Below, piece by piece: positions 13,166-25,732 of a DNA stretch of 64,000 nt; the first letter of the stretch is position 1, and every line of letters starts with the position of its first letter. The stretch is from Silurus meridionalis (taxonomy: Eukaryota; Chordata; Actinopteri; Siluriformes; Siluridae), in NCBI RefSeq assembly GCF_014805685.1, contig NC_060885.1, positions 5,476,132 to 5,540,131 on the forward strand. Direction: 5' to 3'. A model generated the notes under the pieces. That model was not told where the DNA came from, did not search any database, and saw only the letters and a program-made list of their open reading frames with translations. The position numbers were made by a program, and so were the translations under genes.

Positions 13166-13237
13166 CATCAGGGAGGGCTTAGACTAGACAGGATGGTACG
13201 AGACGGGACTAGAACTTGACTGGACATGACTGGACAA

Positions 13238-13650
13238 GCAGGGTTTCTGCAATTTTCACAAAGTCAAATTTAAGACCTTTTTATGACAATTAAGAATGAA
13301 ATTTAAGACACACACATTAACATTACATACATCACATTAAATACACACAGCGACTGGCCATAACATTTTACGTGTGTGGTACAATTCAAGAGAGTCGCAC
13401 CAGCAACAGAAAGCTGATTGGCTGTTGAATGTTGGTCTCATTTGTAGTCGTAATATAGCGAAATATTTGGACCAGCGGAAGAAAGATTATTATAACGGAA
13501 ACTAACAAACAAAAACATTCAAATGTGCTGCAGGAGTGTTTCAATGAGCATTAGAGGTTGCGTTGCATTAACATAGAAAAATTAAGACCTGTTTAAAATT
13601 TTTAAAGCCTAAATTTTAGATTTTTGAAATTAAGACCCTGCGGTAACCCT
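13238..13650. repeat. Interspersed element, second copy at 15697-16035
   Basis: The two copies share AGGGTTTCTG(C/A)(A/T)AATTTTC, AAAGTCAAATTTAAGAC, GCTGATTGGCTG(T/A)TGAATGT and AATTA(A/C)GACCTGTTTAAAAT. The ends AGGGTTTCTGC and (reversed) AGGGTTACCGC suggest imperfect terminal inverted repeats of a DNA element. Confidence 0.75.
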
Positions 13651-13654
13651 AAAA

Positions 13655-13905
13655 AGACAAGAGAAAAGACATGGGACAGCACATGACAAGAGGATGATGG
13701 CATGATGGACGGGATTTAGTTAATGGGACAAAACAGGAGATGATGGGACAAGACATGGTATGATGAGGCAAAACAGAAAAAGACGAGACGATGAGATAAT
13801 GAGACAGGACAGGTGCTGAGACATGATGGCAAGACCTGACAAGACATGACATTATGGGATTGGAAACAAGCTGAGATATTACATGAGTTAGATATGACAT
13901 GCTGC
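13655..13905. repeat. Degenerate GGGACA/GATGA simple repeat
   Basis: Words such as GATGGGACAAGACATG recur irregularly; a shorter patch lies at 13180-13240 and another at 1620-1655. Confidence 0.65.
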
Positions 13906-14927
13906 CATTTCAAATGTCACTACAAATGAAACTTTTTAAACAGGACAAAAATATATATATAAGTTTTAGATTACTACACAGAAATAATAATAATTTTTTT
14001 AAAAAGGCTTTCATTTTCCTCTTTTTTGAATTAAATCATAAATCCTGACTTGTAACCAAAGTGTATTGTTACACCCCTAACTCCATACAACCACTAGACT
14101 GTGTCCAAAACAGCACTTATATCAGAAATATCACAGGAAAAAAGAAAACTACACTGAAAAAAAGAGGAGAGATACACGCAACATGAGAAGTAATAAAATA
14201 CATGAGGGAAAGTGTCGAAAAAGAAGATGAGGTGAAAAAAAGTAGAAAGATAAAGCAGGTGAAAGATTTTGCTTTTCACATAGTTCTGAGTAATTGTCTG
14301 AAAGTGACCTCAGGCTTTGTGAGTTTTTCTTCTCTAAATACTTCTCTCATTTGACACGGTCATGTTTACCTCCAGGACAGATTTACCCTTAAAATGTCAC
14401 AGAAAGCCTCAAGACATTTTTCTATGATATTTTATTAAAAATATTACATACTATTTTTTTTTTTTTTATCTCAGGTAATAAAGGCTTCTTTGATTTAACA
14501 TCCTTTTTTTTTCAGTCTTTTGTGTTCTGTGAAAACCCATTAAGCAAATTTATCACGGCTCCACAGTGTGTGTTCTGGCACGTGTGAGAGTGTTATTATT
14601 ATTATATTATTATTTTAGCTATTATTGTTGTAGCTCTGTAATCAGACGGCGCCTCTGAGGGTCACACGGGAGCACAAGCGTGTTTCCATGTACATCCCTT
14701 TAAACCCCTGCAGATTCTTCCTGTGTGAGTGACGTTTTTTTTTCTACGGTCACGTCGGCTTTACTGAAACTCATTTGATTTTTTCCTTCCCGAGGTCTCT
14801 TTCATGGTTTCCACCTCCGGTTTTTCACACTATGGGAAAAAAATCTAAGTGTCTGTGGATCAGGCGTAGGAGACCTCAATCTTAATGTATGAATGTGAAA
14901 AGAGAAAAAAAAAAAAAAAGGCAAAAG

Positions 14928-15361
<434 letters not shown>

Positions 15362-15449
15362 AAGTAAATGTAAAAGAAAAATAACAAAAGAAAGAACAGC
15401 GGAAGCAAGTGGAAAGAAAGGGATGTTAAAAAAATTATCTACGAAGCAT

Positions 15450-15488
15450 ATGTTCTGGTGTCCACAAACTTTTGCTCATATAGTGTCT
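15450..15488. mobile_element. Tc1-like outer end
   Basis: GTGTCCACAAACTTTTGCTC followed by ATATAGTGT is the outer end of the Tc1-derived family; nothing else of the element is visible. Confidence 0.6.
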
Positions 15489-15647
15489 CATTATTACCGC
15501 GTACTCTTTGGGCTGCATTTTTTTATTCAATAGATTTTACTGCATCCTAAAAAATAACACTGTTAAAATTAAATGAATTAAAAAACAAACAACATTACAA
15601 AGTTGATGAACAAAATCTGACAGAAAAATAAGTAAAAAATTACAGCA

Positions 15648-15648
15648 T

Positions 15649-15684
<36 letters not shown>

Positions 15685-15687
15685 ATA
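15648..15687. repeat. (AAAT)n microsatellite
   Basis: About nine AAAT units immediately before the element at 15697. Confidence 0.9.
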
Positions 15688-15696
15688 CAACAATAA

Positions 15697-16035
15697 GAGC
15701 AGGGTTTCTGATAATTTTACAAAGTCAAATTTAAGACTTTTTAGGACGTAGCGACTGGCCTTAAACGAGTCCTAAATTAATTACTTTTAATTATTTTTTT
15801 TATTTTATTTTATTTTTTTTTTAAATCTGAGAGAGATTCGCTCCAATAACAGAAGGCTGATTGGCTGATGAATGTTGGTCTCATTTGTAAAAGCAAAATT
15901 ATATTTGGACTCAATTATTTGGATTCAATGAGCATTGGATGCAGTGTTACATGGACATAGGAAAATTACGACCTGTTTAAAATGATTTAAGACCTAAAAC
16001 AGTGAATATAAGACATTTTAAAGACCAAAAATTTA
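15697..16035. repeat. Interspersed element (copy of 13238-13650)
   Basis: Same orientation as the first copy, about 2.4 kb away, with a T-rich insertion in the middle. Confidence 0.75.
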
Positions 16036-16692
16036 CTTTTTTTTTTTTTTTTATTGATTTTTTTTTTTTAACTTTTTTAAACCCTTTATTGGTATAATTC
16101 ACAGACGCTGCATCTCCTGTTATACAACACGTTATTTCTATTCTTGAAAATCCAAGATAAACAGCTAATCTGATTGGTTAGAGTATTTCATCGAAATCTG
16201 CTTCTTCGAGTCCTGGACCTTAAAAAAAAAAAAAAAAAAAAAGCCAATTTCATGATGAAATAATAATAAATCTAAATCTACTTTTTTAGTACAGGAACCT
16301 TAATCCCATTCTAATGAAAGATCCTCTCGTTTACTGGCTGACATCAGATCGCATTTTCATCTGTAATTGCAAACTGTGGAAAGAAGTGAAGCAGGACCCA
16401 AGACGCTAGGGAAAAAAATTGGCAAAGGGGAACACATGCGTCTGATTACGGATATAAACAACAGCTGGGAAAAGAACTTTAAAAACCATACCTTCAAACG
16501 AGGGCAATAAAAGAAATCGTTTTCTGATGTAATATTTCATAAGTGATGGACACAAGAGAAGTTCACGCCCATGAGAGAAAATGGAGAGGATATATGTGCA
16601 AACAAAAAGTTGTGACCAGGCGCAAACATTACACTGATGAGGAAACGGAAAGTAACCAGAACGCATCCTCTTTGCCTGACCTCACCCTGTAG

Positions 16693-16693
<1 letters not shown>

Positions 16694-16731
<38 letters not shown>
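16694..16731. repeat. (GT)n microsatellite
   Basis: About 19 GT units. Confidence 0.95.
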
Positions 16732-16733
<2 letters not shown>

Positions 16734-16954
16734 TAAGCGAGCGTGTGTTGCATGTCTGCCATATTCTGTTTCCTTCTGAATCAAGGACTCTGTGACCCCA
16801 CACATCCTCCTGGATCTCCAAATACAGGAAGACTGGAGTTAAATCCTCTCGATGACCATCTCACTTTGGCTACTGTTCAAATTTCCACCAATCGGATTAT
16901 CTGACAAAGATTACAAGAAAACTGTAAAGAAAGCCCTATGGAAAAAAGTTTGAT

Positions 16955-17410
16955 TTGTATGTGTTTTTTGAACATCCCATTCCGTATTTAGTCGTGAACA
17001 CCTGATTTTTCCAGCCATATGTGGTTCTTTTTTTCGAAACTGTTTTCCAAACTTGGAGGCACCTGATTGCACACAATGTCTTTGGAATTTATGAAGTTTG
17101 AAATTTTCCCTTCACTTGAACTAGGAGACCCAAACCTGTTCCAGCATGACCGATGCCCCTGTGCGCAAAGCCATCTCCATGAAGATATATTTTACATGGG
17201 TTGGAGTGGAAGATAGAAATCTGACCTCAACCCTATCAAACACCTATGGGATGAATTGGAACACTGGCTGCACCCCAGGCCTCCTCACCTACATAAGTAC
17301 CTGACTCGATCACAAATGTCCATAAGCACACTCCAAAATCTAGTGGAACATCTGAGATGTTTAAAAAGCACATGGTTGGGTGTCCACAAACGTTTGCCCA
17401 TATAAAAGAG
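16955..17410 (+). mobile_element. Tc1-derived element with transposase C-terminal remnant
   Basis: The plus strand around 17220-17350 reads DLNPIKHLWDELEHWLHPRP and, further on, SISTLQNLVEHL, the end of a Tc1 transposase. The catalytic E of NPIE is lysine (codon 17238-17240). It ends GTGTCCACAAACGTTTGCCC with ATATAA. The earlier two thirds of the gene are missing. Confidence 0.8.
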
Positions 17411-17549
17411 CTAAAATAATAAGCCAATAAGTCAAGCTCTTGATGTAGTTTTGTTCTTTCTTCATTGGTCTCCACAATAAAGTGATAGTAGTCTTTTGTG
17501 TACCATTGAGCAGTCGTGAGTCCCATATATTATACCAGTCAATATACTA

Positions 17550-17790
17550 CATGGTGCGCTCACCGCTGCGGCCCGGGGTCGATCCCTGGTCAGGAAACCA
17601 ACCCCAGCCATTAGGGTTGCACAAACCAGTGCACTCTTAGTGCCGGTCCCAAGCCCGGATAAATGGGGAGGGTTGCGTTTGGAACGGCATCCAGCGTAAA
17701 ACGTGCCAAATCAAACATGCAGATCATGAATACGGATAATACACTGTGGCGACCCCTAATGGGAGAAGTCGAAAGAAAGTTAAATATACT
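17550..17790. repeat. Interspersed repeat with a B-box-like motif
   Basis: GGGGTCGATCCCTGGTCAGG is B-box-like; GGGAGGGTTGCGTTTGGAAC and CACTGTGGCGACCCCTAATG follow. A familiar teleost repeat, probably a SINE, but the A box is unclear. Confidence 0.55.
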
Positions 17791-18300
17791 ACATGGTGTG
17801 GTCAATGGTGTGGTTTGGGAGACAACCGTAAATCGCCCACTGCAAACGATCCAAAACGCAGCTGCCCATGTTCTCCCACACCACCCCACTGCTGCTCCCT
17901 CCACTGGCTTCCAGTAGCTGCACGTATCAGATTTAAAACACTGATGCTTGACTACAAGGCCAAAAACGTACCCGCACCATCTTACCTTCTGGCACGGAGG
18001 TGGTGGAATGAATTTCTCGTAGATGACCAAACAGCAGAGTCCCTGGCTATCTTCCATCGATGAGTGAAGACCAACCACTTCCTGAAACACTTTATCTAAC
18101 ACTTTTCCAGGTTTGCTTTGTCTATTTACCCCCCAAAAAACCCTCAACAGAGTTGTAGTCTGATTTATCTTAAATTTGTAATCTAGCGTACCAGTGTAGA
18201 TTCATTCATTATTAGAGACTCAAAGCACTTTTTGTACGTCGCTCTGGACACGGGCGTCTGCTAACTGCTGTAAAATGTAAAATGTGGACCCTGACCACAC
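17790..18300 (+). pseudogene. LINE ORF2 C-terminal remnant and 3' tail
   Basis: Frames give LQTIQNAAA, LHWLPVAARIRFKTLMLDYK and PAPSYLL, the C-terminal pattern of L2/CR1-like LINEs. The tail GTCGCTCTGGACACGGGCGT and CTGCTAACTGCTGTAAAATG resembles the tail of the SINEs here. Confidence 0.7.
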
Positions 18301-18309
18301 CTGACCCAT

Positions 18310-18475
18310 CATTTACATTTACCACATTTGGAAGACGCCCTAATCCCAAGCAACTTACAGTTATCAAATTTTTACAGCTTCAGCAGTTGAGGGTTAAATG
18401 TTCAGATTTGAACTCATGATGTTTAGATCCAAAGTCCAATGCCTTAAGCACTAAGCTACCACCTCCCCACAATAT
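18310..18475 (-). mobile_element. tRNA-derived SINE
   Basis: Reverse orientation: ATTTACCACATTTGGAAGAC tail, TTTGAACTCATGATGTTTAG (B-box region) and CACTAAGCTACCACCTCCCC (A-box region). Confidence 0.75.
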
Positions 18476-18689
18476 ACACATTTACAACTTATTTTGAAGG
18501 TGTTTAATACTGGTCACATGTAATCTGCGGCACATTTCATGAAATTCTTTCTTCTCATATACCTTGATGACCAAGGGCTCAGTAGTTCCACACATTAACT
18601 ATAAATATGGAATTGGTATAATGAGGTGTACTCTTCTGCCAGGCTTTGCATTCAATATTGGGCCATTGCTGTAGTGATCTTTTAGCTAC

Positions 18690-18950
18690 TAAGAGCATTA
18701 GTGAGGTCAGGTACTGATGTCGGAGGGAGGATCCAGTTCATCCTAAGGTGTTCAGTAGGGGTTGAGGTCAGGGGTCTCTGCAGGAGGGGTTTGGGTTCTT
18801 ATACTCTAACCTTTACACACCATATCTTCATGAAGCTCAATATCATTATGGTGGAACAGTGTTTGGGTTTCTTAATTGCAGTGAAGTGTTCTTGGTGTAG
18901 CTGGAATTTGAACTCATGACTCTTCACCTTAACCACTAAGCTACAACCTC
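18690..18950 (-). mobile_element. Tc1-derived fragment followed by a SINE head
   Basis: Reverse orientation: GTACTGATGTCGGAGGGAGG, GTGTTCAGTAGGGGTTGAGG and CATGAAGCTCAATATCATTA match the Tc1-derived family. Then TTTGAACTCATGACTCTTCA and CCACTAAGCTACAACCTC form a SINE head (18905-18950). Confidence 0.65.
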
Positions 18951-20599
18951 ACCATAATATACATTGCTTCCAACTTTGAATTTGAAGGTATACTTGTCAC
19001 AAATACATTACAGCACAGTGAAATACTTTCTTTGCATATCCCAGTGATGCTAATAAGCTGGAGTCAGAGTACAGGGTCATCCATGATACAGTGCCCCTGG
19101 AGCACCCAAGAAGCTTGAACCCCTGACCTTCTGTAACACCTACCATTAACTATGCATGGAGAACAGCATCATGTTGGACCGATTGTCCTGAGTGCATATA
19201 CAGTTCTTTTGGTCATATAGTGACACTTTGCAGCAAGTAGTTCATTACTTGCATTCTGCAGCCTCCTGCATTATCAGTAATGCACTGCCTAATGTTGCAA
19301 TAATGATTAACAAACATGCGCGGCTCTCCGTATGACGTCACCTTGCAAATTGCCCTCACACCACCTCATTCGTCACAGCGCTGGAGATTAGCTGGGGGTT
19401 GGGTGTGGTGTGCCGACAAATTTTTCTTAAATCCAATTCAACAGTCGAACAAACAGTATGTTAAACGGCAATATCGTGTTCTTCAGCCTTTAGGCATAAT
19501 AATGTTTTATCAAGGTTGAAACTGTGTTCGAAGTGGGAACTTGGAATTATTCAGTTTCAACCTGTATGCTTTCAATCTAGGCGGTAAACATGCACTATTC
19601 CTCAACTGTATAGTTACCGATTTAACAGGTAAACCAGTCTGCATGTTATTTAATTTTTACCTTTAACGTGTTTGCGTTAGACATACTACTTGTTTACTGG
19701 GCAGCCATGTTGATTTGATGTCACTTGCTGAGCTCAGGATTAATGAGACCTTCCAGATTTTCTGAGTAAAGTAGTTTTTTTTCCCCCTTCCTAGTCAAAA
19801 GGTTGGAAATTCCTTAAGTTGGCTGATATGAGCATACGATTTAGAGTTCCTGAGGGAGGAATTTTGTGAAATCCATACATATTTCTGGAGTTTCAGCAGG
19901 GAATAGAGCCACTGGAATGAAAAATTTGACTTTTCTTTTAGCACTGAGGTAATAGTCTGAATATACACCGTGACTAACTATAAAAAATGTCCCATGATAA
20001 CAAAGCTAATTTTTCATTATCTGCAGTATGATCCCCTGATCCAATTTCTTTAACGAAGGAAAACATTTACAATGAATTGTAATTAAAAAAAAAAAGAAAA
20101 AAAAAAGACAATTTCAGCTATTTCGTAATCATTCATTACACTGGTCAATAATGTGTCCACTTCAATTTATCCTTGACTTCTTAAACTAAATTCTGCTCCA
20201 GTTGTAGGACTCAGCAGTCCTTATCTGTCCTCTTTATCAAAACTCAGCAGGTTTTTAGCAAACACTCAGCAGGCAGCAGGGATATGATCCAGCATGTAAG
20301 CAATACGGAGCTGGTTGAACTTAAACTAAACGCCTCTTACTGCTGTCTAACCGAGCTGCATAGTCAGCAGATAAACGACTGGATAGGAATTGCAAAAAGA
20401 TCTGTCTTATTGGAAAAGAATAGAGAGAATAGACCTCTGCAGGAACTCCTTACAAAGGAATCAAGCTAGGCACAATATATAGAACTAATAAAATTCATGC
20501 TACTGCTATGAGCTTGCATTAAAAAACATACAAACTACCTTAAAAACTGGTGATTTGTAATTCCTTATAACTTCCCCTCAATAAATGATTGCAGTATAA

Positions 20600-21270
20600 A
20601 ATGTGACAACATGACAAATGACAAATGAACCAGTCATGATCGCTCCGAAAAGCCTTTGGTCGTCAATTCTTTGGACATACTTGGCACAAATACATGCATT
20701 GCATAGCATAGCATATCATAGCATAGCTGGATCACAACTCCGACCCCATCGACGTGCTGTATGGTTCAGAGCGCAACAACTTGTTTCATGTCATTTTATT
20801 TTGAGTTCACATCATGTGCGTTATCTGCCGTTGCTGTGTTACTCTACTGTGTTTGCCTGTTCTTTGTATCGCTCTGTATCGCTCTTGCTCCATTTGTACC
20901 TTGTTCTGTCAGAGTACCTTGATGATGTCTGAGAATGCCTTTATTGATCCCTCAGGACTTAGGCCATAGCCAAACCAAACTTAGCAAAATCGTTGTCAAA
21001 CTCTTGCTCTGAATATGACCAGCTACAGGATATGAGAATGTTAAAATATACAATCTTTCTAGAAAACAAGATGTTGCAACACCACTATGATCAGTGTTTC
21101 TTCTTTTTGCATTTTCTAAAAGTCACACTGTGATGTACAGCATCGATCTCTTATCTGTCTCTTGTCTTCACATTATATGAATGTGCAGGCGAGTTCTTTA
21201 AACTTGAAGTTTGGGGCGCAGTCACATGTAAAACTTTGCGGAACCGAGACTTTTCTGGTGTACAGTGCTA
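20600..21270. other. Unassigned stretch, possibly an old retroposon
   Basis: Contains CATAGCATAGC direct repeats near 20700 and the retroposon-like end GCCTTTATTGATCCCTCAGG at 20937. No reading frame or family can be named. Confidence 0.4.
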
Positions 21271-21279
21271 GTTGTAGCT

Positions 21280-21655
21280 ATGGATTGTTTTAGCAATCGA
21301 GTATTCTACCGAATATCCCATCGAATAATGGAGAAAAATTTACTTCTTATTCAATTAAAGAGCAATACTACATATACAAGACGGGTCTCTTAATATGTAC
21401 TACATGTTTCGTTATTTAGAAAATTTTTAATTTTTATTGCTGAAATTGCATAAAAGAATATCTTTGAAAACTAAACCCCTTTAGTGCAATTAATTGACAT
21501 ATTACATCAAAATGCAAATACAAATATATAAATAAAAAACGAAAAATGTAAAAATCTATTTAAATTAATTAGTGTAGTTAAATGAACTAAATAAAGCATC
21601 GAGGCAAATTATTTTTTTTGTATTCGGATTACTCGAGAAATCGTTTCAGCCTTAG
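21280..21655. repeat. Interspersed repeat (family shared with 49120-49605)
   Basis: TTTTTATTGCTGAAATTGCA, TTTAGTGCAATTAATTGACA and ATTACTCGAGAAATCGTTTC are shared with the second copy. Confidence 0.7.
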
Positions 21656-21979
21656 TTGGTTGATTCGATTTTCATAAAATAAAAAAAAACAAATTTCAAG
21701 GAGAGGAAGCTGAATCAACATTCTTCCCTGCCCTTTTTTTCCCATTTATCCCAGAGTTTAAATAATGCCTGCAAAGATTCTGCATTAAGACATTTGTAAG
21801 TATACCTGAACCATACTAGATCCATAAGGTACCATACCAAGTTCTGTTATGCAGGATCGGGCATTCCACGCACTTAATGTTCACAGGAATGACCGCTGTG
21901 GCAGGGAACCAGTACGACTGGAATCAACAATTTTTATACCTGTAAAATATAAAGTCTCGGTTTAACCTGAACGCCCCTC

Positions 21980-22004
21980 GGTAGGTTGGTAGGTAGGTAG
22001 GTAA
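21980..22004. repeat. GGTA/GGTT microsatellite, left part
   Basis: GGTAGGTTGGTAGGTAGGTA directly precedes the element at 22005; similar repeats resume at 23302. Confidence 0.85.
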
Positions 22005-23302
22005 AAGAGGTGGAAAGTAACAAAGTACAAATACTTCGTACTCAAGTAGATTTTTCTGGCAACTTTTTACTTTTACTCTTTACATTTTTACACAAATATC
22101 TGTACTTTCTACTTCTTCCATTTTCAAACCACTTTAGTTTTAATCTATTTAGTGAAATGTCAATTTTTTTCTTCTCATTGCACAGTTTTCAGACCATCAG
22201 CCTATTTCCTGTCATTGCGCGGCTTTTTCAACCTGACACTAGTGTATCATTTCCTGGCTCTTACACACCACAGATGTAGGCTAGTTTACGAAGCTAACAA
22301 TGAGCCTGATGAGACAGAGGGAGTCAGCGACGTAAACCTTGTCTGAGAACAGAGACATTCCTGATCACCTGATCATCACGCAAATTAATTTTAATGGCAC
22401 TGGTTTTATTAACGTGTGATTAATGCAGTGCGCGTTTCTGCTTGACCATTTTTTATGGAAATGTAAATAAATAGATATAAAAGAGGCGAATTTAAAATCT
22501 TTATCGCAACACACATTTATTCACTGTCTTTTCTTTGCTCATATATAAGAAAGAAATAAACACCGAAAAATTATTTTTACATTTGTTTTACTAATGTGCC
22601 AAGTCTCAATTAAGCACCAAAATCCGCCTTTATGCACACAATTATCCCTCTGGGGGTCGACAAACGTGCCGGCGTGTTTTGTGGCATTTTTCCCGTGTAA
22701 CTTTTTTGATCGTACAGATAAGAGCAATACATCATTCGAAATATGTAAAGGGTCTACTTTTTTTAGTACACATTCAGGGGCGATCTCTTCGATCTGTCTT
22801 TTCTCTTTACAGACACACAAATAAATAAAATAAAACACTCTGGATCTCAGTGAGTATTTGCCTCACATACATAATAAATATAAATAAAGAAAGCTCGAAA
22901 TATATATTTTTTAATAAACCAAGTCAAATCGAATACAAATATTCTCTGATTAATTTAATCCATATGAAAGTTATAAGAGGTGCAGTTTCTCCGGTATCAC
23001 CTCATTAACCGTCCGTGTGGAAAAATGGCGAAGGTTCCGTTTGGTGTCCTGATAATTTATGTAATTTTAAAACACCATAATTACTTTAAAAAAGGTTTAC
23101 AAGAATATTTTTTCTTCATGCTCTATTTGAGTTTGGTTTCACAAATAATAAACATGCATTTGCATAAAGCATCAATATTTGTCCATGTCCGTGTTTAACT
23201 TGAGTAAAAAAAGTGTAGTCAGAACTTCAACCAGAGTATTTTTTAAACACGAGTATCTGCACTTCTACTTAAGTGAAGGATGTGTGTACTTTTGCCACCT
23301 CT
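22005..23302. mobile_element. 1.3-kb DNA element with terminal inverted repeats and a nested repeat
   Basis: The left end AGAGGTGGAAAGTAACAAAG matches the right end reversed, AGAGGTGGCAAAAGTACACA; TACTTCGTACTCAAGTAGA and CTTAAGTAGAAGTGC lie further in. 22375-23195 is a copy of the repeat at 47345-47775. No transposase frame is seen. Confidence 0.7.
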
Positions 23303-23376
23303 GGTTGGTTGGCTGGAGGTAGGTAGGTAGGTGGATGGATGGTTATTCAAATAGATAGATGAATGTATATATATTC

Positions 23377-23411
<35 letters not shown>

Positions 23412-23470
23412 TAGATAGATAGATAGAGATGAATGAATATATATTCTGATAGATAGATCAGTATAGAAAG
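23302..23470. repeat. GGTT/GGTA, GGAT, GATA and GACA composite microsatellite
   Basis: GGTTGGTTGGCTGGAGGTAG, then GGATGGATGG, then AGATAGATGAATGTATATAT, (GACA)n and (GATA)n; a small relative of the array at 26549. Confidence 0.9.
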
Positions 23471-23889
23471 ATAAAGATAAACATTGAGGATCGAGGAAAC
23501 GTCTCCCTAAACAACACTCAACGAGAGACACAGCAGCTCGAATCTGTTCGGAAAGTCGGACGTGAATGTGAAAATGGCCGAGTGTTATGTTTAATAACGT
23601 CTCGCGCTACCCTTAATGATGTCCAGACCACATCCCAGCGCACCAGAAACACAGTGAAAACCCAAACACGTCACTGTAGCTGAAGCATCATGCAGGATAA
23701 AAAACAGCAGTGTGTTTCAGAGAAGAAAAAACAAACCACTATCCTTCCTGCCACACAACCATAACGTTCTGGAGACATGGGTTCACCATGAGCTTTACAA
23801 CAAAACAAGCAGATTTTATTCTTCGGTTCTCACTTCTTGTGTTAACATTTGCCCCTTGTAATTCAGGAAGCTTTGTGGTTAAACTTACG

Positions 23890-23890
<1 letters not shown>

Positions 23891-23937
<47 letters not shown>
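23891..23937. repeat. (AC)n microsatellite
   Basis: About 23 AC units. Confidence 0.95.
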
Positions 23938-24216
23938 ACAAAAGTGTACGAATCAGGAAGCATGACAATGTGCAATGAGCCATCGGTGGTCATCTGTTGC
24001 ACAGTGCATGAGATGACAAAGCAATGATCAATAAAAGTACATACGCAAAAGTCAGCTCCAGAATTATTGGCACCTCTGTAAAGACGGGGTTTAAAAATAA
24101 GTTAAAAGAAAGAGCATTTTTATGTTTTTATATCTGACATGAAATTTCACATCTTATCTGTTGCCTAATATTTTAGAAATGATTTGTGGGAGAAAAGATT
24201 GTCACAGAACTCATGA

Positions 24217-24244
24217 CCCTAACCCTAACCCTAACCCTAACCCT
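24217..24244. repeat. Short interstitial telomeric repeat
   Basis: Four perfect CCCTAA units plus CCCT, 33 bases before the TIR element at 24278. Confidence 0.95.
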
Positions 24245-24277
24245 GATATAGGCAACTTCTACTCACTGCTCAATTTA

Positions 24278-24760
24278 CACCAATCAGGCACAACATAATG
24301 ACCACCTCATTAATATCAATATTTTGCTGGTCCCCCTTTTGCTGCCAAAAACAGTCATTAACATCAACAGACTGAACTTCTTCAGCAATGTGAGCTACAG
24401 CAGCTCGTCTGTTGGATCGGTGCATCAAGGATCCTCGGCCGCCTATGACCCTGTCGCTGGTTCCCCACTGTTCCTTCCTTGGACCACTTTTCTGACCACT
24501 GCAAACCAGGAACATCCCACAAGAGCTGCAGTTTTGGAGATGCTCTGACCCAGTCGTCTAGACATCACAATTTGTCCCTCGTCAAATCCATACGCTCGCC
24601 CATTTTTCCAGCTTCTAACATCAACTCTGAGGACAAAATGTTCACTTGCTGCCTAATAAATATCTCCCACACACTACCAGATGCCATGATGAAGAGATCA
24701 TCAGTGTTCTTCACTTCACCGCTCATAATGTTATAATGTCAATGTTATGCCTGATCGGTG
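24278..24760. mobile_element. DNA transposon copy with terminal inverted repeats (family of 160-674), opposite orientation
   Basis: Ends CACCAATCAGGCACAACATA and, reversed, CACCGATCAGGCATAACATT. The interior has TTTTGCTGCCAAAAACAGTC and CCTATGACCCTGTCGCTGGT, the complement of the first copy. Confidence 0.85.
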
Positions 24761-25707
24761 TGTGTACTTTTTTACAATCAGACACCTCTGAATATTTGGT
24801 TTAACTTTTTCTAAAGTGATTTACTTTCATTTTATTTGTTCATTAAATACCACTGGTTCTTCTTTGTGGCATGATAATGATTTTATGTGTTAATTGAAGA
24901 TCCCTTTTTAAAAGTATGCTTTACTTCTTTGCCTTTTTTTGTTGTTTGTCTTTGATTCCGGCATGTTGAAGATGTCGATTTAGGTGAATGCAGTGTTGAC
25001 GTGCACAATTTCATTTGTATTTAAGGAAATAAATCACCACAAATCAACTGTTTTCTGCTTTTCAATAACACGTGTTGAAGACTAGTGTATCTTTGTGCCT
25101 CAAATCAATATGACTGAAATACTCATGCGCGCTATTCAGTTCATATAGTCGAAAGATTTTACTCAAATCATACTGGAGTTGTTGACTTTTTAACGGAATG
25201 GAGTAAGAATTTCTTTACAGTATCTGTACCATAGAAAACGTTGCTCTATTAGACCTTACGTGCAGAACATTTCCTCAGAGCCAGCTAGCGAAGGTCATTT
25301 TGGAGTATTTTTTCAGACCTGTGTTGATGGATGACTAAAGAGTATTTGACCCATATTTAGCCGAAACTCTTCACATTTTATTTGGATATAAACAGGTAGG
25401 AGAAGCTCGATCAGGTCTAACATTGCCCCCGGACCTTGATAAAAAAAATAAGAAAAAAACCTTGAAGATTCTTTGAAGAACCCTTAGAAAAGAGCAAAAG
25501 GGTCTTAAACAGATTGTTTTTGGTAAACCAAGAACCTTGATCCATTGCATTATACCTTGAAGAACCATTTAATGATGAAACCAAACCGTACATATTCTAT
25601 TACCAGGAAAAAAACAGCATGTCTAATTTACTTCATTTAAATGTTTCATTTCTCAGTAAATCCCTTTGTTTTGCACTTAAATGCAGCAAAGAATTCTTTA
25701 GCAGATT

Positions 25708-25732
25708 CACACACACACACACACACACACAC
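25708..25732. repeat. (AC)n microsatellite
   Basis: About 12 AC units. Confidence 0.9.

Noticed and set aside
17611..18147. 178-codon minus-strand frame
   Set aside because: It is antisense to a SINE-like repeat and a LINE C-terminal remnant.
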